Of a stretch of DNA of 64,000 nucleotides, positions 11,709-23,675 are shown in pieces. Origin of the DNA: Eretmocerus hayati (taxonomy: Eukaryota; Arthropoda; Insecta; Hymenoptera; Aphelinidae); the NCBI GenBank assembly GCA_029851415.1, contig CM056741.1, positions 62,238,282-62,302,281 on the forward strand, written 5' to 3'. Numbering within the stretch: the stretch's first letter is position 1; the number at the start of each line of letters is the position of its first letter. Both the position numbers and the translations under genes were made by a program. The notes beneath the pieces were generated by a model, which saw nothing but the letters and a program-made list of their open reading frames with translations, was not told the DNA's origin and searched no databases.

Positions 11709-13036
11709 TTAACACGTTCGCTGCGGCGGGACCCACCAGTGGGTCCCGGGCGTCCTTCTTTGTGTGCGGCGGGACCCACGGGTGGGTCCCGCGTTTTATT
11801 AGTTTCTAGTGTACAACCAACGTTGCAGACATGTCCAATGGCTTATGTAGCAGTTTTCTATCGTTGAGTATGATACTAACAACATCTGTACAAGTTAGTT
11901 CCGGTAAAGAGCTTGATTTTGACGAGCTAGAGCAGAATTCTCATTTTAATCTCAATTTTCGTTAGAAACACGAAATTGAGGGTACATGGATGCATAACTC
12001 CATTTGTACTCAAAATTTTTCAACGTAACTTAGCTCATTTTGAAGCTTACTTCAGAAGTTACAAGTTGACCTCGAGTTAGCATGATTTGAGCGACTCCAA
12101 GTTGAATTATCACAGGGTTGCGGGATAAGAGATGAGTCTCCGTGTTCGTAAACATGCTATGTATTTTCCACCTCATACTCATGAACTAATGTGATGATAG
12201 GCGAGAGATTGTCAAGTGGGTACCCAGTGACTTTTTGACTTGAATGAAGTCACAAAAGGAGTGAATGTATATGATCAAACATCTTCTCACCACCCGTTAC
12301 TAGAAAGCCAGAAATATTATTGGAAGCCAACAGACGAAATCATGATTAGACGAGCTTTCGTCAATGTGTGCATATGTATGAGGAGCATGTCAGTAACAGT
12401 ATCGATCCAATATCTTAGATAATAACAAGTCCGTGGGCTCGCTGACTTGGATAGAAAGTGAATTTCTTGATAGATGAATGATATCTTCGAGTCCTAAATG
12501 AGATGATATTATTCGTATACTCAGGACTCGGGCAAAACTGAAAGACTCCATGGTATAGGAGTGTAGCATTCTTCAAGTATATTAGAAAGTTGAAATATGA
12601 TTTTCAAAGTTATACGAACTAACCCCATTATTGTTTGGATTGCTCTAATCAAACTCATTTAAACGTACCATAAAAAGTTAGCACGATACGGTAACATACT
12701 AATGCTATAATGTATAATACATAGTTTACCGACACAGGTACAGTGCACGGATTTCGGTCTCTGAGTTGAATTGTGCGAATAAAATGCTCAGTTTTTCATT
12801 TTACGATTGTTGAACTCGATATATCGAATATCCATGCACATCATCTTTCTACACTGGAGAAAAAATTTTGGGACCCACCGGTGGGTTTCACGAGAATGCT
12901 TAAAAAATATGTAAATAGATGTGAAATATATGACTTTGCACTAGGTTTGGTTGTTTCGAGTGCAAAAATGCACTTTTGAACGCTCTCGCAAGATGGGGCG
13001 GAAACGCGATTTTCACCTCCGCAGCGAACGTGTTAA
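11709..13036. mobile_element. TTAA-flanked piggyBac-like non-autonomous element
   Basis: The left end is TTAACACGTTCGCTGCGG at 11709 and the right end is its exact complement, CCGCAGCGAACGTGTTAA, ending at 13036. TTAA on both sides is the hallmark target site of piggyBac-superfamily elements. Just inside the left end are two palindromes of the type GGGACCCACNNGTGGGTCCC (11728-11747 and 11769-11792). A third, GGGACCCACCGGTGGGTTT, lies near the right end at 12870-12888. At 1.33 kb, with no frame longer than about 90 codons, it cannot encode a transposase of the usual 500-600 residues. It is a deletion derivative or MITE mobilised in trans. The family name is inferred from the TTAA site and the TIR form. 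Confidence 0.85.
11728..11792. repeat. Paired GGGACCC/GGGTCCC palindromes
   Basis: GGGACCCACCAGTGGGTCCC (11728-11747) is followed 21 bp later by GGGACCCACGGGTGGGTCCC with flanking GC pairs (11769-11792). Each can form a stem of nine or more pairs. A third copy inside the opposite end (12870-12888) suggests sub-terminal transposase-binding or structural sites of the element, by analogy with sub-terminal repeats of piggyBac-type transposons. Confidence 0.75.
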
Positions 13037-14653
13037 TCAAAGATCATGAAAGCATGCCTCCATCACAAGTATTTTCGAACCTCGAAGATAAGATTTTGTT
13101 TATCGAATCCAAAAACTTATGTCACACTCAAATTCGTAATCTATCTCGTCTTCTTGCCAGAGCACGATGTCACGATAACAACTTTGGCCGCATTCTGTAG
13201 AAAGCTCCCTTGATCAAGGCTGGATAGCAGTTTGAATAACTTTCATGATCGGGTCATGCACCACTGATGGAGACATTCAGTGCCCTGACTCGTGTCTGTA
13301 TAATTTTGGTGCACAGAACTCATTCAAAATAACGACTTTTTCACTGTGCGCACCGTGCACCCAAACTCATCCGAACCTTTTTAAAACTTCGACATTTTCA
13401 AGCATCATCACCCTCTTGTATAAATGAATCTCTTATTCTCTACACCAAGAACAGAATTATTCGTCTGAGGATTCGTTTCGACTTCTCGCCGCATTCGAAT
13501 CTGAACTCATACCTTCATTTGCAGCATCAAGTCGATTTCATACTTTGCTCTACAGTAGGCGTCTCGTCTAGTCTGCACCAATATACAGACAATGGATTTG
13601 GCATATTCGACGCTGACTCTCATCTTCTTTCTCCTTCTCGTCTCAACCATCGACAGACAGCTTTCCTCTTAGAGAGGAATAGTATGCACCTCGTGATCGA
13701 TCATCCATTGAGTATAGAAGCAGTTCACAGTTGTAGATATATATAGTATATAAATATACAGTTAAAAGAGGGAAGCTTGCAAACTATGTATAGTACGAGC
13801 ATTTGACTACTACAAGAGCAAGTAAACCAAGCATTTAGAAAGGTCTATCCACATCACTGTGAAAAGGTCGAATGTTGCTCAGGCCACCGCCTCTTCATGT
13901 GTATAGAGTATGGAGAAGCTGTGGCAAAAGCCTCCTCTATCTACGATATGCTCTGAATATATGTGCTTCATTGCAAAGTCGCAATATCTATATGTATATA
14001 ACAAATGTGGAGATGTTCCATTGTGTGTATGATTCTTGTGCATTGAGCCTCGTCTCGAAAGTGAGGATGGGAGTTCGGTGACCCGCTGAGCGAGAACCAT
14101 CTTCTCTGTGGATTCGCGATACAAGCGTATAAAGTAGATTCGTATTAGCATCGTTTCAATGCATCATTAATGCTTGGTTTCCATTTTCATGTGACAATTG
14201 ACTCGGTTCTCCGTTGCTGGGCTACATTTCGAGTCATCAATTTTATGGGGAGTATCAAGATTCAACGAGATATCAAAGATCAGCTAGCTAGGATACAAAA
14301 ATAGAGTTGACTCGTTATAGCTTCAATGAAATTGGTGCTTACAGATTTTTTCAAAATCAGTTGGGTATTATCGTGAATTTTATCAAGAACAGGAGTGAAT
14401 TGGAAACTGTTTCTAATGAACATTTTGAGATGAGTTGTTGAGATGTAATGGTTTTGTTGCAAGTAGCAGGGCTCAGAATGATGAAACTGAATGTTTGAAT
14501 TTGAATACCGAATTTTATCTGTAACAAAAGGTTGTAGCTCCGACTATGTCTTAAATTTATCTGACTGATTGGACTTTGGAGGAATGGCTAGTAAAATTGA
14601 TCACCTCTCAAATCTGGGTCAATAATTATTCCGTTGAATCTGGCCATAACTTG
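13037..14653. other. Unannotated non-coding stretch
   Basis: No gene, RNA or repeat was recognised. Frames at 13872-14151 overlap on both strands and look random. Sequence around 13736-13760 is a short TATATA-rich run. Confidence 0.4.
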
Positions 14654-14810
14654 AGGGGCCATCCATAAATGACGTGGCTCTTATAGGGGAGAGGAGGCCA
14701 GCCAAACGTGACATGCCATTCATGAAAGAAGCTCGCTGTAGGATCTGAGACTGACAGGGGTAGGGTGAAAACGTCCAATCTTAGCGTCACGTCATTTATG
14801 GATGACCCCT
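14654..14810. mobile_element. 157-bp MITE with CCATCCATAAATGACGTG ends
   Basis: The left end reads AGGGGCCATCCATAAATGAC and continues GTGG; the right end is the complement of AGGGGTCATCCATAAATGAC followed by GTGACG. The inverted match is about 24 bp with one mismatch, and the interior of about 110 bp is not palindromic. Short elements with GGGGTCATCCATAAAT-type ends are familiar in insect genomes. No target-site duplication is obvious (flanks ...AACTTG and AAAAAC...), so I do not assign a superfamily. Confidence 0.8.
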
Positions 14811-17800
14811 AAAAACGAGACCCCGTTTCATCTGTATAAATAGTACATCGTTGTTTTTGTCACGTCAGACGTGCGTTAACTCCGTTTTGAACAACAACTT
14901 GTTTTTCAAAAAACGATTGATCAGACTCAAATTTAGGAGGAATGCTTTGAATGAATCCTCAATTTCGACAGAATATCTGCGCAATCTCGAAACAATCACG
15001 ATTTGCCACCAAAGATTGCATGACATTGCGTTAGCTCGTGAAGCCGGCAAAACCGGATTGCCCTTTTTTAAGAGCGGTAAATTGTTGTATTATAGGAGAT
15101 CAAAGTATTTGTGACCCATGGGTAAGCTCCGTTGCGCACCAGTGAAGAACTTCGATTTCGGCTCCCGTAATAATCGTGTCAACGAATATATTTTCTGTGG
15201 CATGGCACGAGTATTCTATTGATCATCTATTGACGACGTTGGGGAATCGTGAGTTTTCGAATTTTTGCTAAAACCTTCACGTTAATCGGAAAGGGTCATG
15301 CTCCCCCCGAGACAGATTTTCAAGTTTACCTAGCACAAATTGCATTATTTCATCGAAACCCTATAGATTGCCCAGAATTACTTCACTCTTTCTCGGTTCA
15401 CTCGATTTTCACCTTCTAAAAACCCATGAAGTCGGGAAAAATTGAGGGTCTCAGAGGATGGATCAAGAATGGATGAGCAAGCAAAGTACGAATGTTGATA
15501 TTCACTCGGAGTGATCTAGGCTGTATTTGAACCCGGTGAACTTAAATGAGATAGAAATAATTTCATGGGCCATTCCTTCCGCAATAAATTTGACTTATTT
15601 TAAACTGTCACTGCAGCAAACTCTGGCAACAGTTTTCTTTCAAACTTATTCTCGAAGCTCGCTGCATTGCTAGCCTAGCCGCAGGTATATTTCAATTTCA
15701 AAATGTAAATTTAAACATAATATGAAGACAATGCAACTCAGAAACATCCCTACTTCGCAATGCTATCTTCAAATTTGACCCAGCTTCGCAACTCAAAGGC
15801 AGCAAGTGCAGCATCAGATATAACCCACGTACATCTTCTAATACTTCTGCCTTCCTTTGCAAGCGCTCATATTATTCACTCATACCACTTTATCTGTTAT
15901 GCACAAAGCGATATGGCCCGGGCTAAGGCTTGCATTTTACTCCCACGCCCTCGAGTGCAGCCGCTCGACATACCCAACGATACCGCGAGCTATCCGAAAA
16001 ATTTATCACGGCGTTTTGAAATTTCAGTATTGCGCCCGCCGTTATCGTTTCGATCCTCTCGCTTTGCGCTCACTCGAGAGTCAGGTGCTGCTCATGCTTC
16101 TATTGTGTTTCGTCAGCTCGAAACTCTCATAACACCCGTAAAGCTGTATATATGCAGAGTGGGCATACGATTTTGTGCTATATATGTACCGACGAACGAG
16201 TCGTCTGCTGGCTGTGCTTTTTGATATCGTGAAGTACAAAACTCGTATAGGTTATAATATGATACTTCGTGACTTCTGTTTCGTATTGCTTGAGACTCAG
16301 GTCACGTGTTTATGAAATCTAAGATTTCTTCCACGTTTAGGATTTTTGGGATTTTTTGGTATTTTCTTATCTACTAGTCCATATCTGAGATTGGAAATTT
16401 TATCTTGCATGCTGGCATGGTACTGTGTCATAGAGGCCTGAACTTTTGATGCCCTGATGTTTCCATAAATTGTGGGAAGAGCGTGAACATCGCTGAAATT
16501 TTTCAACAGATAAGATTTTTGACGAAATAGCATTATGATTACATTTTTTGCAAGAAAAATTCTTCACAAGTGATGTCACAGAGATGAATCTCAATCCACA
16601 CCACCTGAGGTAAATTAGATTAAACCTCTCGTCTGATATTAAATTTAAAATCATTTGCTTTGCGAATTGCAATCAACCAGAGCCCATCCTTACAAACTTC
16701 CAACTGAAGCCCGTGGTGTACTGAATTGTGATGTCAGTTGAGAATCGGACATGCTTTGGTGCCCAGAGATGTATCAGTCGGGTCTCCGAATCCTTCTCAC
16801 ATGAAACTTTCGTGGAAAAGCAAGCTAGCCAAGATCAGAATTGAGAATATTGAGAATGATGACGAATCATCAGTGTTGAGTGAATAAGCGGTTATGCGCC
16901 ATGGAACTCGAGATGTCATTGAAGCTTACTCTTTGCAAGTAAAAATTGTACCATCAACATTTGTCAGACCCACTATTGGAAACGAACATATTTAAGGAAA
17001 CTGACTTTCAAATACATAATATTTCCTTGCAGAAGTGAATTAAGATAGTCTTTCCTGAGCAACTCAATTTCATCAGTCAATTATCTTGAGATCATGATTG
17101 AAGATTCAATTAATTTGACAGCTTCGAGCGGGTGAGGGGACACATTTCCTTTTCCGTTTTGCCCAAAGGAATTTTTCCCGAATGCCAAGGATAATTCTCC
17201 CAAAGAATTTATTGCCAACGAAAATAATTGGGGAGTAGCATTATTACATATGATACTGAATTGATCTCTTATGGTAAGAACAAACTTCGATCGTCAGCGC
17301 ACTTCAGCGTTGAGTCATGATTGTTATCATTTTTAGCCAGCCCTCGGAACAACAAGTCACTTCAGAGTTCTAAATTTGACAAGACAGTGCCTTCTTCATC
17401 CTTTCAATTGGGTCAGTGATTCAATGAGAATTGGCAACCTCCCTCAAATCGTACCCAACTTGTAATAAGGATTCTTCAACGAGTTGCAAAAGGCTCAAGC
17501 TGACATTAAAATGATTTTGCAGTAACTATAGCTTAGACAGTGTATCAGGAGAGGCTTATCCAGAAAACGAAGAGAAATTGGGAAAAATATTAGTAATATT
17601 ACGATTGCTTACCACGAGTATGTGGCAAATAATGCTGTTTTAGAAGTATCTGATATCACGTGGAATTTTGAAGAATGAATCTTCTTTTATGGGAATTCAT
17701 ATCTTGGGAAAATGTACTTGGGGATGAGTATTTTGGGAAGAATGTGCATTGAGAAGGAATTTTGTTGAGAAATACGGATTAGGCAAACTCTTTCGAGCGT

Positions 17801-19036
17801 TCTGAGCCAGTTTGTTCACAATACTGTTCTTGACCAGATGTATGTTCAAAATAAGCCGTATTCGATTTGGCCTTCTGATGAACCAATAAAAATATTTCGG
17901 ACTTCTTAAGGGAAGATCAGGTCGATGGCAAAACTGGGTGTAGAAGACGAATGTCAACTCCAAAAGCCGGGAATTCATGGAATGCCCTGGATTTACATGA
18001 AACGTCAACCTTCGCCAAGAACTTGCGGCACATACATCATTAGAATTCTGAATGCTAGATAAAATTAGTGGAATTTGAATCACGACGGAACAAATTAATC
18101 GCGCAAACTGGTATGTTTTTTTCAAGATACTTTTTGAAATTTCAATGTTTAATCACCAGATTGCCTGACTAGCCCAAATTTTATCCCAAAATTGAATATC
18201 GCCATGATCATGAAACGATACTTGTTAAGAATTTGTACCTGATGTCCTATATCGTAAATTTTGCAATACGCGCCTGTACGCTTGATTCATATTAAATTTC
18301 TTCTCATTTCAGCGTCCCATACACAATAAACCTTGTTCAGATCTAAACATTGAGTAATCTCACAGACCAGATAACTAATTACGCTCGCGAATTGAGCACA
18401 GTCTCGGGAGCAATAATATACACCTCTCGAACGTCATTCAGGACTGTGTAAGCTGATACTCATTTCTTACTCCATCGCTACACTCTACACATATAAAAAT
18501 TTACTTTCGTATTGAGCGTTCACTAGTTTCTCACCCAGAAATATAATCTCAGAGGCCGATGATGGAAAATCGACCGCTTCACAATAGACCCATACTTCCA
18601 ATACCCACTTCGAAGATTCCATTCCGATCGGTATATTTCTCTCTCCTCTCTCTATATATATCTACTAAAAAAAGTACAGACTATTGCATCAAAAGCCGCG
18701 CGGATGGAACGCGATAAGGATCACCTGCATCACCACTGCTATGTATACCCGACGAGCCCTGAAATAGTTTCCCTCTATATATACTATCCAACTCTATAGA
18801 CACAATCTATTCATTCACAGCATCTCTATATCAAATATATAGAATACCATATACCCAAGAGATATTTCGAAACTCAATGCTGGCAAAATAGACACACATA
18901 ACCTATACACATCCACTGAGGGGAAACCCGACGAATTAATCCATCAGTGCGCGAGCAAAACTGTCAAACTCGTTCGCATCAAACTCTCAACGCATCACTG
19001 CCAGTTCAGTCAGTCAGTCACTCATATAACCTCCGC

Positions 19037-19038
<2 letters not shown>
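14811..19038. other. Unannotated non-coding stretch
   Basis: No gene or repeat family is recognised. Frames of 142-154 codons at 15760-16224 (plus) and 17697-18125 (minus) show no domain, no family resemblance and no clear intron structure around them. The last part (18640-18660) is a short CTCTCTATATATAT run. Confidence 0.4.

Positions 19039-19068
<30 letters not shown>
19039..19068. repeat. (TA)n microsatellite
   Basis: An uninterrupted AT dinucleotide run of about 15 units. It is self-complementary and can extrude as a cruciform. Confidence 0.95.
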
Positions 19069-19071
<3 letters not shown>

Positions 19072-19471
19072 AAAAGGGCGTAATCGTCATTTGATTTCTG
19101 TCAACGAGAGGCGAATGTTCCTCAGAGTATATGTACTGTAGTACAGAACTTGGAAATTTCTACGGGATTGCGAATGAAGCCATGTTAGTGTATAATACGT
19201 ACAACTCGACGCTAGAAGCCAGCCACACGCTTGCTAATCTCTCGCTACGTCGATGTTATATGGTATATGTAGTAGAATGGAATCGAGCGTGACGCTAATA
19301 ATTTTACCAAAGTCGCTCAGGCTGAACTTTCGAGCTCGACTCGCTATGAGCATATAGAGACAGTTATAAGTCGGAATTCAGCCAAACGATGTTGATGATA
19401 GTGGTGGCATTGGTACGGTATCAGAGAGGAGGACGAGCTTGGCATTGTTCGCACTTTCTCCTATCTTTTCT
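19069..19471. other. Unannotated spacer
   Basis: No gene, RNA or repeat was recognised before the second family A foldback. Confidence 0.5.
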
Positions 19472-19807
19472 CTCACCAGGAGAGGTCATCACATCCGGAT
19501 CACGGATTTGGCTGAAACTTTGGAAATAGTCTTCTTTTAGTTCCAAAAGATGAAACTTAAAATTACAGACCCTAACGCTCAAACGTTTTCGAGATATAGC
19601 CAAGTACATCAGCATTGCAGGTATACCTACATGAATAATTTCTAACATGGGCTCATATGGGCAATGCTAATGTTCTTGGCTGTAGCTCAGAAACGCTTGA
19701 GCGTTAGGGTCTGTAATTTTGGATTTCATCTTTTGGTGCTGAAAAAAGACTATTCCCAAAGTTTCAGCCAAATCCGTGATCCGGATGTGATGACCTCTCC
19801 TGGTCAG
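19472..19807. mobile_element. Foldback MITE, family A, copy 2
   Basis: This 336-bp near-palindrome has the same ends as copy 1 at 2573-2907 (CTCACCAGGAGAGGTCATCA to GATGACCTCTCCTGGTCAG). The arms match copy 1 closely, including the CACATCCGGATCACGGATTT and GACCCTAACGCTCAAACG blocks. The unpaired centre is the reverse complement of the copy 1 centre, so the two insertions lie in opposite orientation. There is no coding capacity. Short frames on both strands here are arm sequence. Confidence 0.87.
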
Positions 19808-21842
19808 TACGTGTCTTTTCCATGCCATTCGCTACGAATATATATCAGTGGTTTCGCCGAAAGTGGGATTTCCCGTGTTCTATGTTCCTCCAAGTTTGTT
19901 AAGGGTCGGGATGTGTATTGTAGCAATTTTCTGGAGTGTATTCTATTGGTGCGCAACTATGTTAATAGTTTTGGAGACGATTCTAACGTTCAGTATTTTG
20001 TACTGCCTGATAAGGGGCCCAAATGTCCATTCCGTCCCCTGTAGACAACCGAACTTGGACTTTTGAATTCATCACGACGCATACGCGGAGTCAAGAATCC
20101 CTATATGTAGCTATGCACTTCAATTTGTAATACTTCAAACAACATGATCCACCACTTTGCGAATCCAAATTGAGCCCTCAGCTCGAACACGGCCATCCGA
20201 CATTTTGAAGACGCGTTTGCACCAAAATTGCTTGCACAGCACTAATAAGGTCGGCAAAGTTCCCGATACTCTATTGAGCCTTTCTAACCAATGAGGTTGA
20301 TTTCCAGATGCCCAAACACACCTAATTCTTGCGCGACATTGGCAAAAAACTTGAATCCGCGTCCGAGTGCACCACATAAACGTGTTTTCAGAATGGCGTA
20401 CAACATTTTCTGTCCTTTCCGTCCCCATGTTGTGCTCCTCCCCAACGCGCTATATCGCTTTGTGGAACACATTTCCTTGAAGTATTTGGTTGGATTAAAT
20501 TAAATCTATGCGGGATAGAGTCTATGATTAGTTGTCGAAGGATTATTTGAGGTGAAACGTCAATTTCATCCGTGTTCATTCCTTACCCGTCTGCGACCTC
20601 TCAAACTTGACACTTCTTTGTCTGGTTCAGTTTTGTTTTGACATACGTAGCTCTAGATTCTTTCTTTTTATACCAGAACAAGTGGAAATCAAGTGCTATG
20701 AGTCACCGAAATTCGTGTGGGGCTCAAATAGTTTTTTGATACAAATCACTCCCCGTGATGATTTTGGCCCCAAAAACTCCCACTTTCAGCGGAGTCAACC
20801 ATGTACCTTTATGCATAAGTGTTACCTCGCCCACCATGCATACGATGCACATGTAAGTGAGAGAGTGTGTGTGTGAGTGAGAGAGTGTGTGAGTTTTGGG
20901 CACGAAAGAGTGAGGTGAGGGAGACATTGCATTTTTTACGGCTGATATGAAAATGCAAGCATGCGCGAGCTGTATACTCTCGGACATTGCTGGCGATAAA
21001 TTGTTGCAACGGTGGGCTCTTTCTCGTCGTGATTGTCGTCTTTGTTACACGAGAATCCCGAGATGCTTTGACCCTGTATATATACCTCACATACAATCTG
21101 CCCGATTGTCCCGTTTTTGTTCAATTTTCATAACCTGATAGTATACGCACATGTATATGTTATAACACTATAGTATGGAATACTCCATATACATAGCCGT
21201 GCTTAAGCTACCGCTGCTGTTCTCGGCTTGGTTTTTCTTGCCGGATATGTATGTATGTATACCCGAAAGCGCGCTCGAGATGGGAAATATGTATGTTTTT
21301 GGCTCGACAATACACTCTGCAGCAGCTTATATCTTCGTCTAAAGCTCTCCAATGTACATAGTACTGCTCCTCTCTGAATAATACTTGTGTCATCCCGAGC
21401 TGTGTTTCTTGCTGTCGCTAAGATTCTTAACCCCCTGTAGAGCGCGACGAGAAGAGAGAAATAACGATGCAATTCTGCTGGGATTTGCGCAATACATGTG
21501 GCTTGTAGTATATTTTGCCCCAGCGGTATATAGAGCTTGCAATCTCCATTGTGGCTTTTAAATACCTTACAGGTCTGTTTCGCGCTAAATTCTGAGTAAA
21601 AGCGTGATTTTATGATGTCTGAATGCTACCCCCTTCCCATCATGAAGATGATGCGAGGAACTCTAAATATTAATCACAATTCAATTTTTCATGTTTCAGG
21701 TGAGTCAAAACTTCTACGATGAGAATTTGATTTCGTAAGTCTGCTTCAAATCGTTATGCTGGTGAGTAGTCCTTCATGTGGAAATTACTGTGGCAAAGAG
21801 TAGGTGAAGAAATAATCTGTCGAATAGCTTGACCCATATGTA
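19808..21842. other. Unannotated stretch with a purine/GT tract
   Basis: No gene is identified. A degenerate GTGAGAGAGTGTGTGTGTGA tract occupies about 20853-20897. On the minus strand, 20135-20472 has overlapping frames in different phases with fairly ordinary amino-acid composition, as an old frame-shifted coding remnant would have. I could not match them to a family, so I do not call a pseudogene. A candidate splice-type motif at 21678-21705 is listed separately. Confidence 0.35.
21678..21705 (+). promoter_or_regulatory. Candidate zero-length-exon (recursive) splice site
   Basis: A pyrimidine-leaning tract leads into TTTTTCATGTTTCAG, followed immediately by GTGAGT (junction 21699/21700). 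A possible branch point, ATTAATC, lies about 30 nt upstream. A 3' splice site fused directly to a 5' splice site is the form of the ratchet points used in recursive splicing of long insect introns. If real, the window, or part of it, lies in a long plus-strand intron. The tract is short for a strong site, and a chance match is possible in 64 kb. Confidence 0.3.
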
Positions 21843-22160
21843 TACAGGGTGTCCGAACAGTGAGTACCCCCTACCCTGTTTTTCGGTGACGATCGGATAT
21901 GGCGAAACACGTATCCTTTCATTACGAAAAGAATGAAAAATCCAATGACAGTTCTTGTATTCGAAGTTGGGGTTATTTTCGAGGTTATTCGCAGGTCCAT
22001 TTGAGTTTGGTACACCAAAACATCTATTTTTGACCTCGAATCTACCAAAAACACGTGTAAAAGCTTGATTATTTTCGTATGAAACAGTATTCGACACTAT
22101 TTGGCGCCATCTAGATAGAGGGAGGTCAATACCAGTGATTGGTAACCTCATCAACTCCAA
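21843..22160 (+). mobile_element. Isolated TATACAGGGTGTC transposon end
   Basis: GTATACAGGGTGTCCGAACA at about 21839-21858 begins with the TACAGGGTGTCC form commonly found at the ends of repeats in insect genomes. It is followed by a distinctive sequence to about 22160 that includes GGCGCCATCTAGATAGAGGG near 22101. No opposite end is seen before the tRNA-like sequence at 22172, so this may be a truncated element interrupted by the SINE. The related end CGACACCCTGTATATAA occurs at 41961-41977 in the other orientation. Confidence 0.4.
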
Positions 22161-22171
22161 GATGACTATGC

Positions 22172-22295
22172 CACAGTGTCTTTGTAGATAAGGCCCTTGC
22201 CTTGAAACCGAAGGACGTGGATTTGAATCTCAGTAGGTACTAATATATAAAGTGCCTATTTGGAAGCTTCGGTGATTATAAATTGAAAATAAATT
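22172..22295 (+). mobile_element. tRNA-derived SINE, family S, copy 1
   Basis: The head, GTAGATAAGGCCCTTGCCTT then GGATTTGAATCTC, is tRNA-like with a decayed B box (consensus GGTTCGANTCC). The part after the head contains GTGCCTATTTGGAAGCTTCGG and TGATT. Both head and body align with the SINE at 60150-60345 read on the minus strand (GTGGATAAGGTCCTTGCCTT, and TTTCAGTGGCTTCGGCGATT). Two matching copies make a tRNA-derived retroposon much more likely than a tRNA pseudogene. The 3' limit is approximate, near an A-rich stretch (AATTGAAAATAAA), and no target duplication was found here. Confidence 0.65.
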
Positions 22296-22365
22296 CATCT
22301 AAAACTGTAGGTTTCGTAATGGTGATGAAAAAATACCCCAAACGGAATCGTTCAATATCGTGGTA

Positions 22366-23164
22366 CAGTGGAACTTCGATATAACGAACTCCGATATAAC
22401 GAAATCCTCGGTATAACGAAGTAGAGCTCCAGTCCCTTGAATTTCCTATCTCCGCCTGTGTCAAATTACCTCGTTATTACGAACTTGAACCTCTTTATAA
22501 CGAAGTTTTGTCTGAAAGATAGAGTAGAATTCCGAAAAGAGATCGACTGTGAAGTGGTCTCTGAGAAAGAATTATGACGGTCGCAAAGTTCAAGATCTCA
22601 TTCATGGTGTACTCAATGACTTATAAGTCAACAAAATCCTCAAATACTTCGGTGAATCGAAAGCCAATGTGAAGCTCACCGATGACCGATCGAATTTCGA
22701 GATTTGAGACCGCCGCTCGAATCTTTTCTGATGATATCAACCCGGGTTTCTTTCTAAGATTGCGAAATCTTCGCTGAGGAGTTGAAGAACAAATGAACAA
22801 AGGACAACAAACTTGAAAATTCTCATAAGAATTGAGCGTATACCCACAAATACGACCCTGTCCAGAGCCAAAAATAGCTCTTTTCAGCCAAAAATAGTTC
22901 TTTTCAACAAAACTCTCAAACGTCGGAACGGATTATTTGACGTACTGATCCTGGATATTGAAGAATTGTTCAATGGAAATGCATGTTTCCGCTGTATTGG
23001 ACTCTATGTGAAACGAACATCCAAAGATAGCCCATTCCGTACTCAAATGGTACACAGAAGGGCCTGCTCATAAGGCTCTGGTACAGAACTTCGATATAAC
23101 GAAACCTCGATATAACGAAGGCGGAGGCCGGTCCCCTCAAGTTCGTTATATCGAAGTTCCACTG
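22366..23164. mobile_element. pogo/Tigger-like non-autonomous element
   Basis: The left end CAGTGGAACTTCGATATAAC and the right end GTTATATCGAAGTTCCACTG are exact complements, flanked by TA on both sides (22364-22365 and 23165-23166). CAGTGGAAC-type ends rich in TATAACGA, with TA target duplication, are typical of pogo/Tigger elements of the Tc1/mariner superfamily. Sub-terminal GATATAACGAA motifs repeat several times near both ends. The 0.8-kb interior keeps no intact transposase; the longest frame (22813-23073) is 86 codons without a recognised catalytic motif. A 20-bp unit, GCCAAAAATAGCTCTTTTCA, is duplicated in tandem at 22867-22906 with one change. Confidence 0.9.
22867..22906 (+). repeat. 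20-bp tandem duplication
   Basis: GCCAAAAATAGCTCTTTTCA is followed directly by GCCAAAAATAGTTCTTTTCA, differing at one base. It lies inside the pogo/Tigger-like element and is probably a replication slippage product. Confidence 0.9.
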
Positions 23165-23166
23165 TA

Positions 23167-23675
23167 TGTTTGAAATGGAAGTTGTTTATTATCGGAGCAG
23201 ACATAAGTGAGTGACCTTGGCTCTAACTTGAAGATCATAATCAAGGTTATTTGGAAATCAACTCAATTACTCTGAAGGGAATGCCTGCTTTTGAACTTGA
23301 ATTCTAGAAGAATGTAAAAAATCATGGAAGTTCAGTCTGAAACATTTTTTGATGCCACTTTACCTTGGCTCAAACGAATAATCGAGTTGATCTGTAAATG
23401 ACCTTGAAAATTACCACCAAGGTCAAATACAAGATTTTCATCAGACGTCGCATTCTACCACTATTAGGAAAGGCGTATTTCTGGATTCTTCGCGATTCTC
23501 AACCATTTCCGGAAAAAGCGGGAGGGGGAGAGAAGGAGTACGTACTTTCCAGGATACTCTGCTAGGTTTCTCTGTTCCTTATATGTTCTTGTAATTTTCT
23601 TTTCACGATATTAAACCAAATTCCAATTTCGTTTTTCTCGTAGAGAATTAGTCTTTGCATAAAAAGTGGTGTTCA
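23167..23675. other. Unannotated spacer
   Basis: No gene, RNA or repeat was recognised between the pogo/Tigger-like element and the tRNA-like sequence near 23.7 kb. Confidence 0.5.

Noticed and set aside
20135..20472. Possible old transposase on the minus strand
   Set aside because: Several frames look coding-like, but I could not align any to a Tc1, mariner or other transposase motif.
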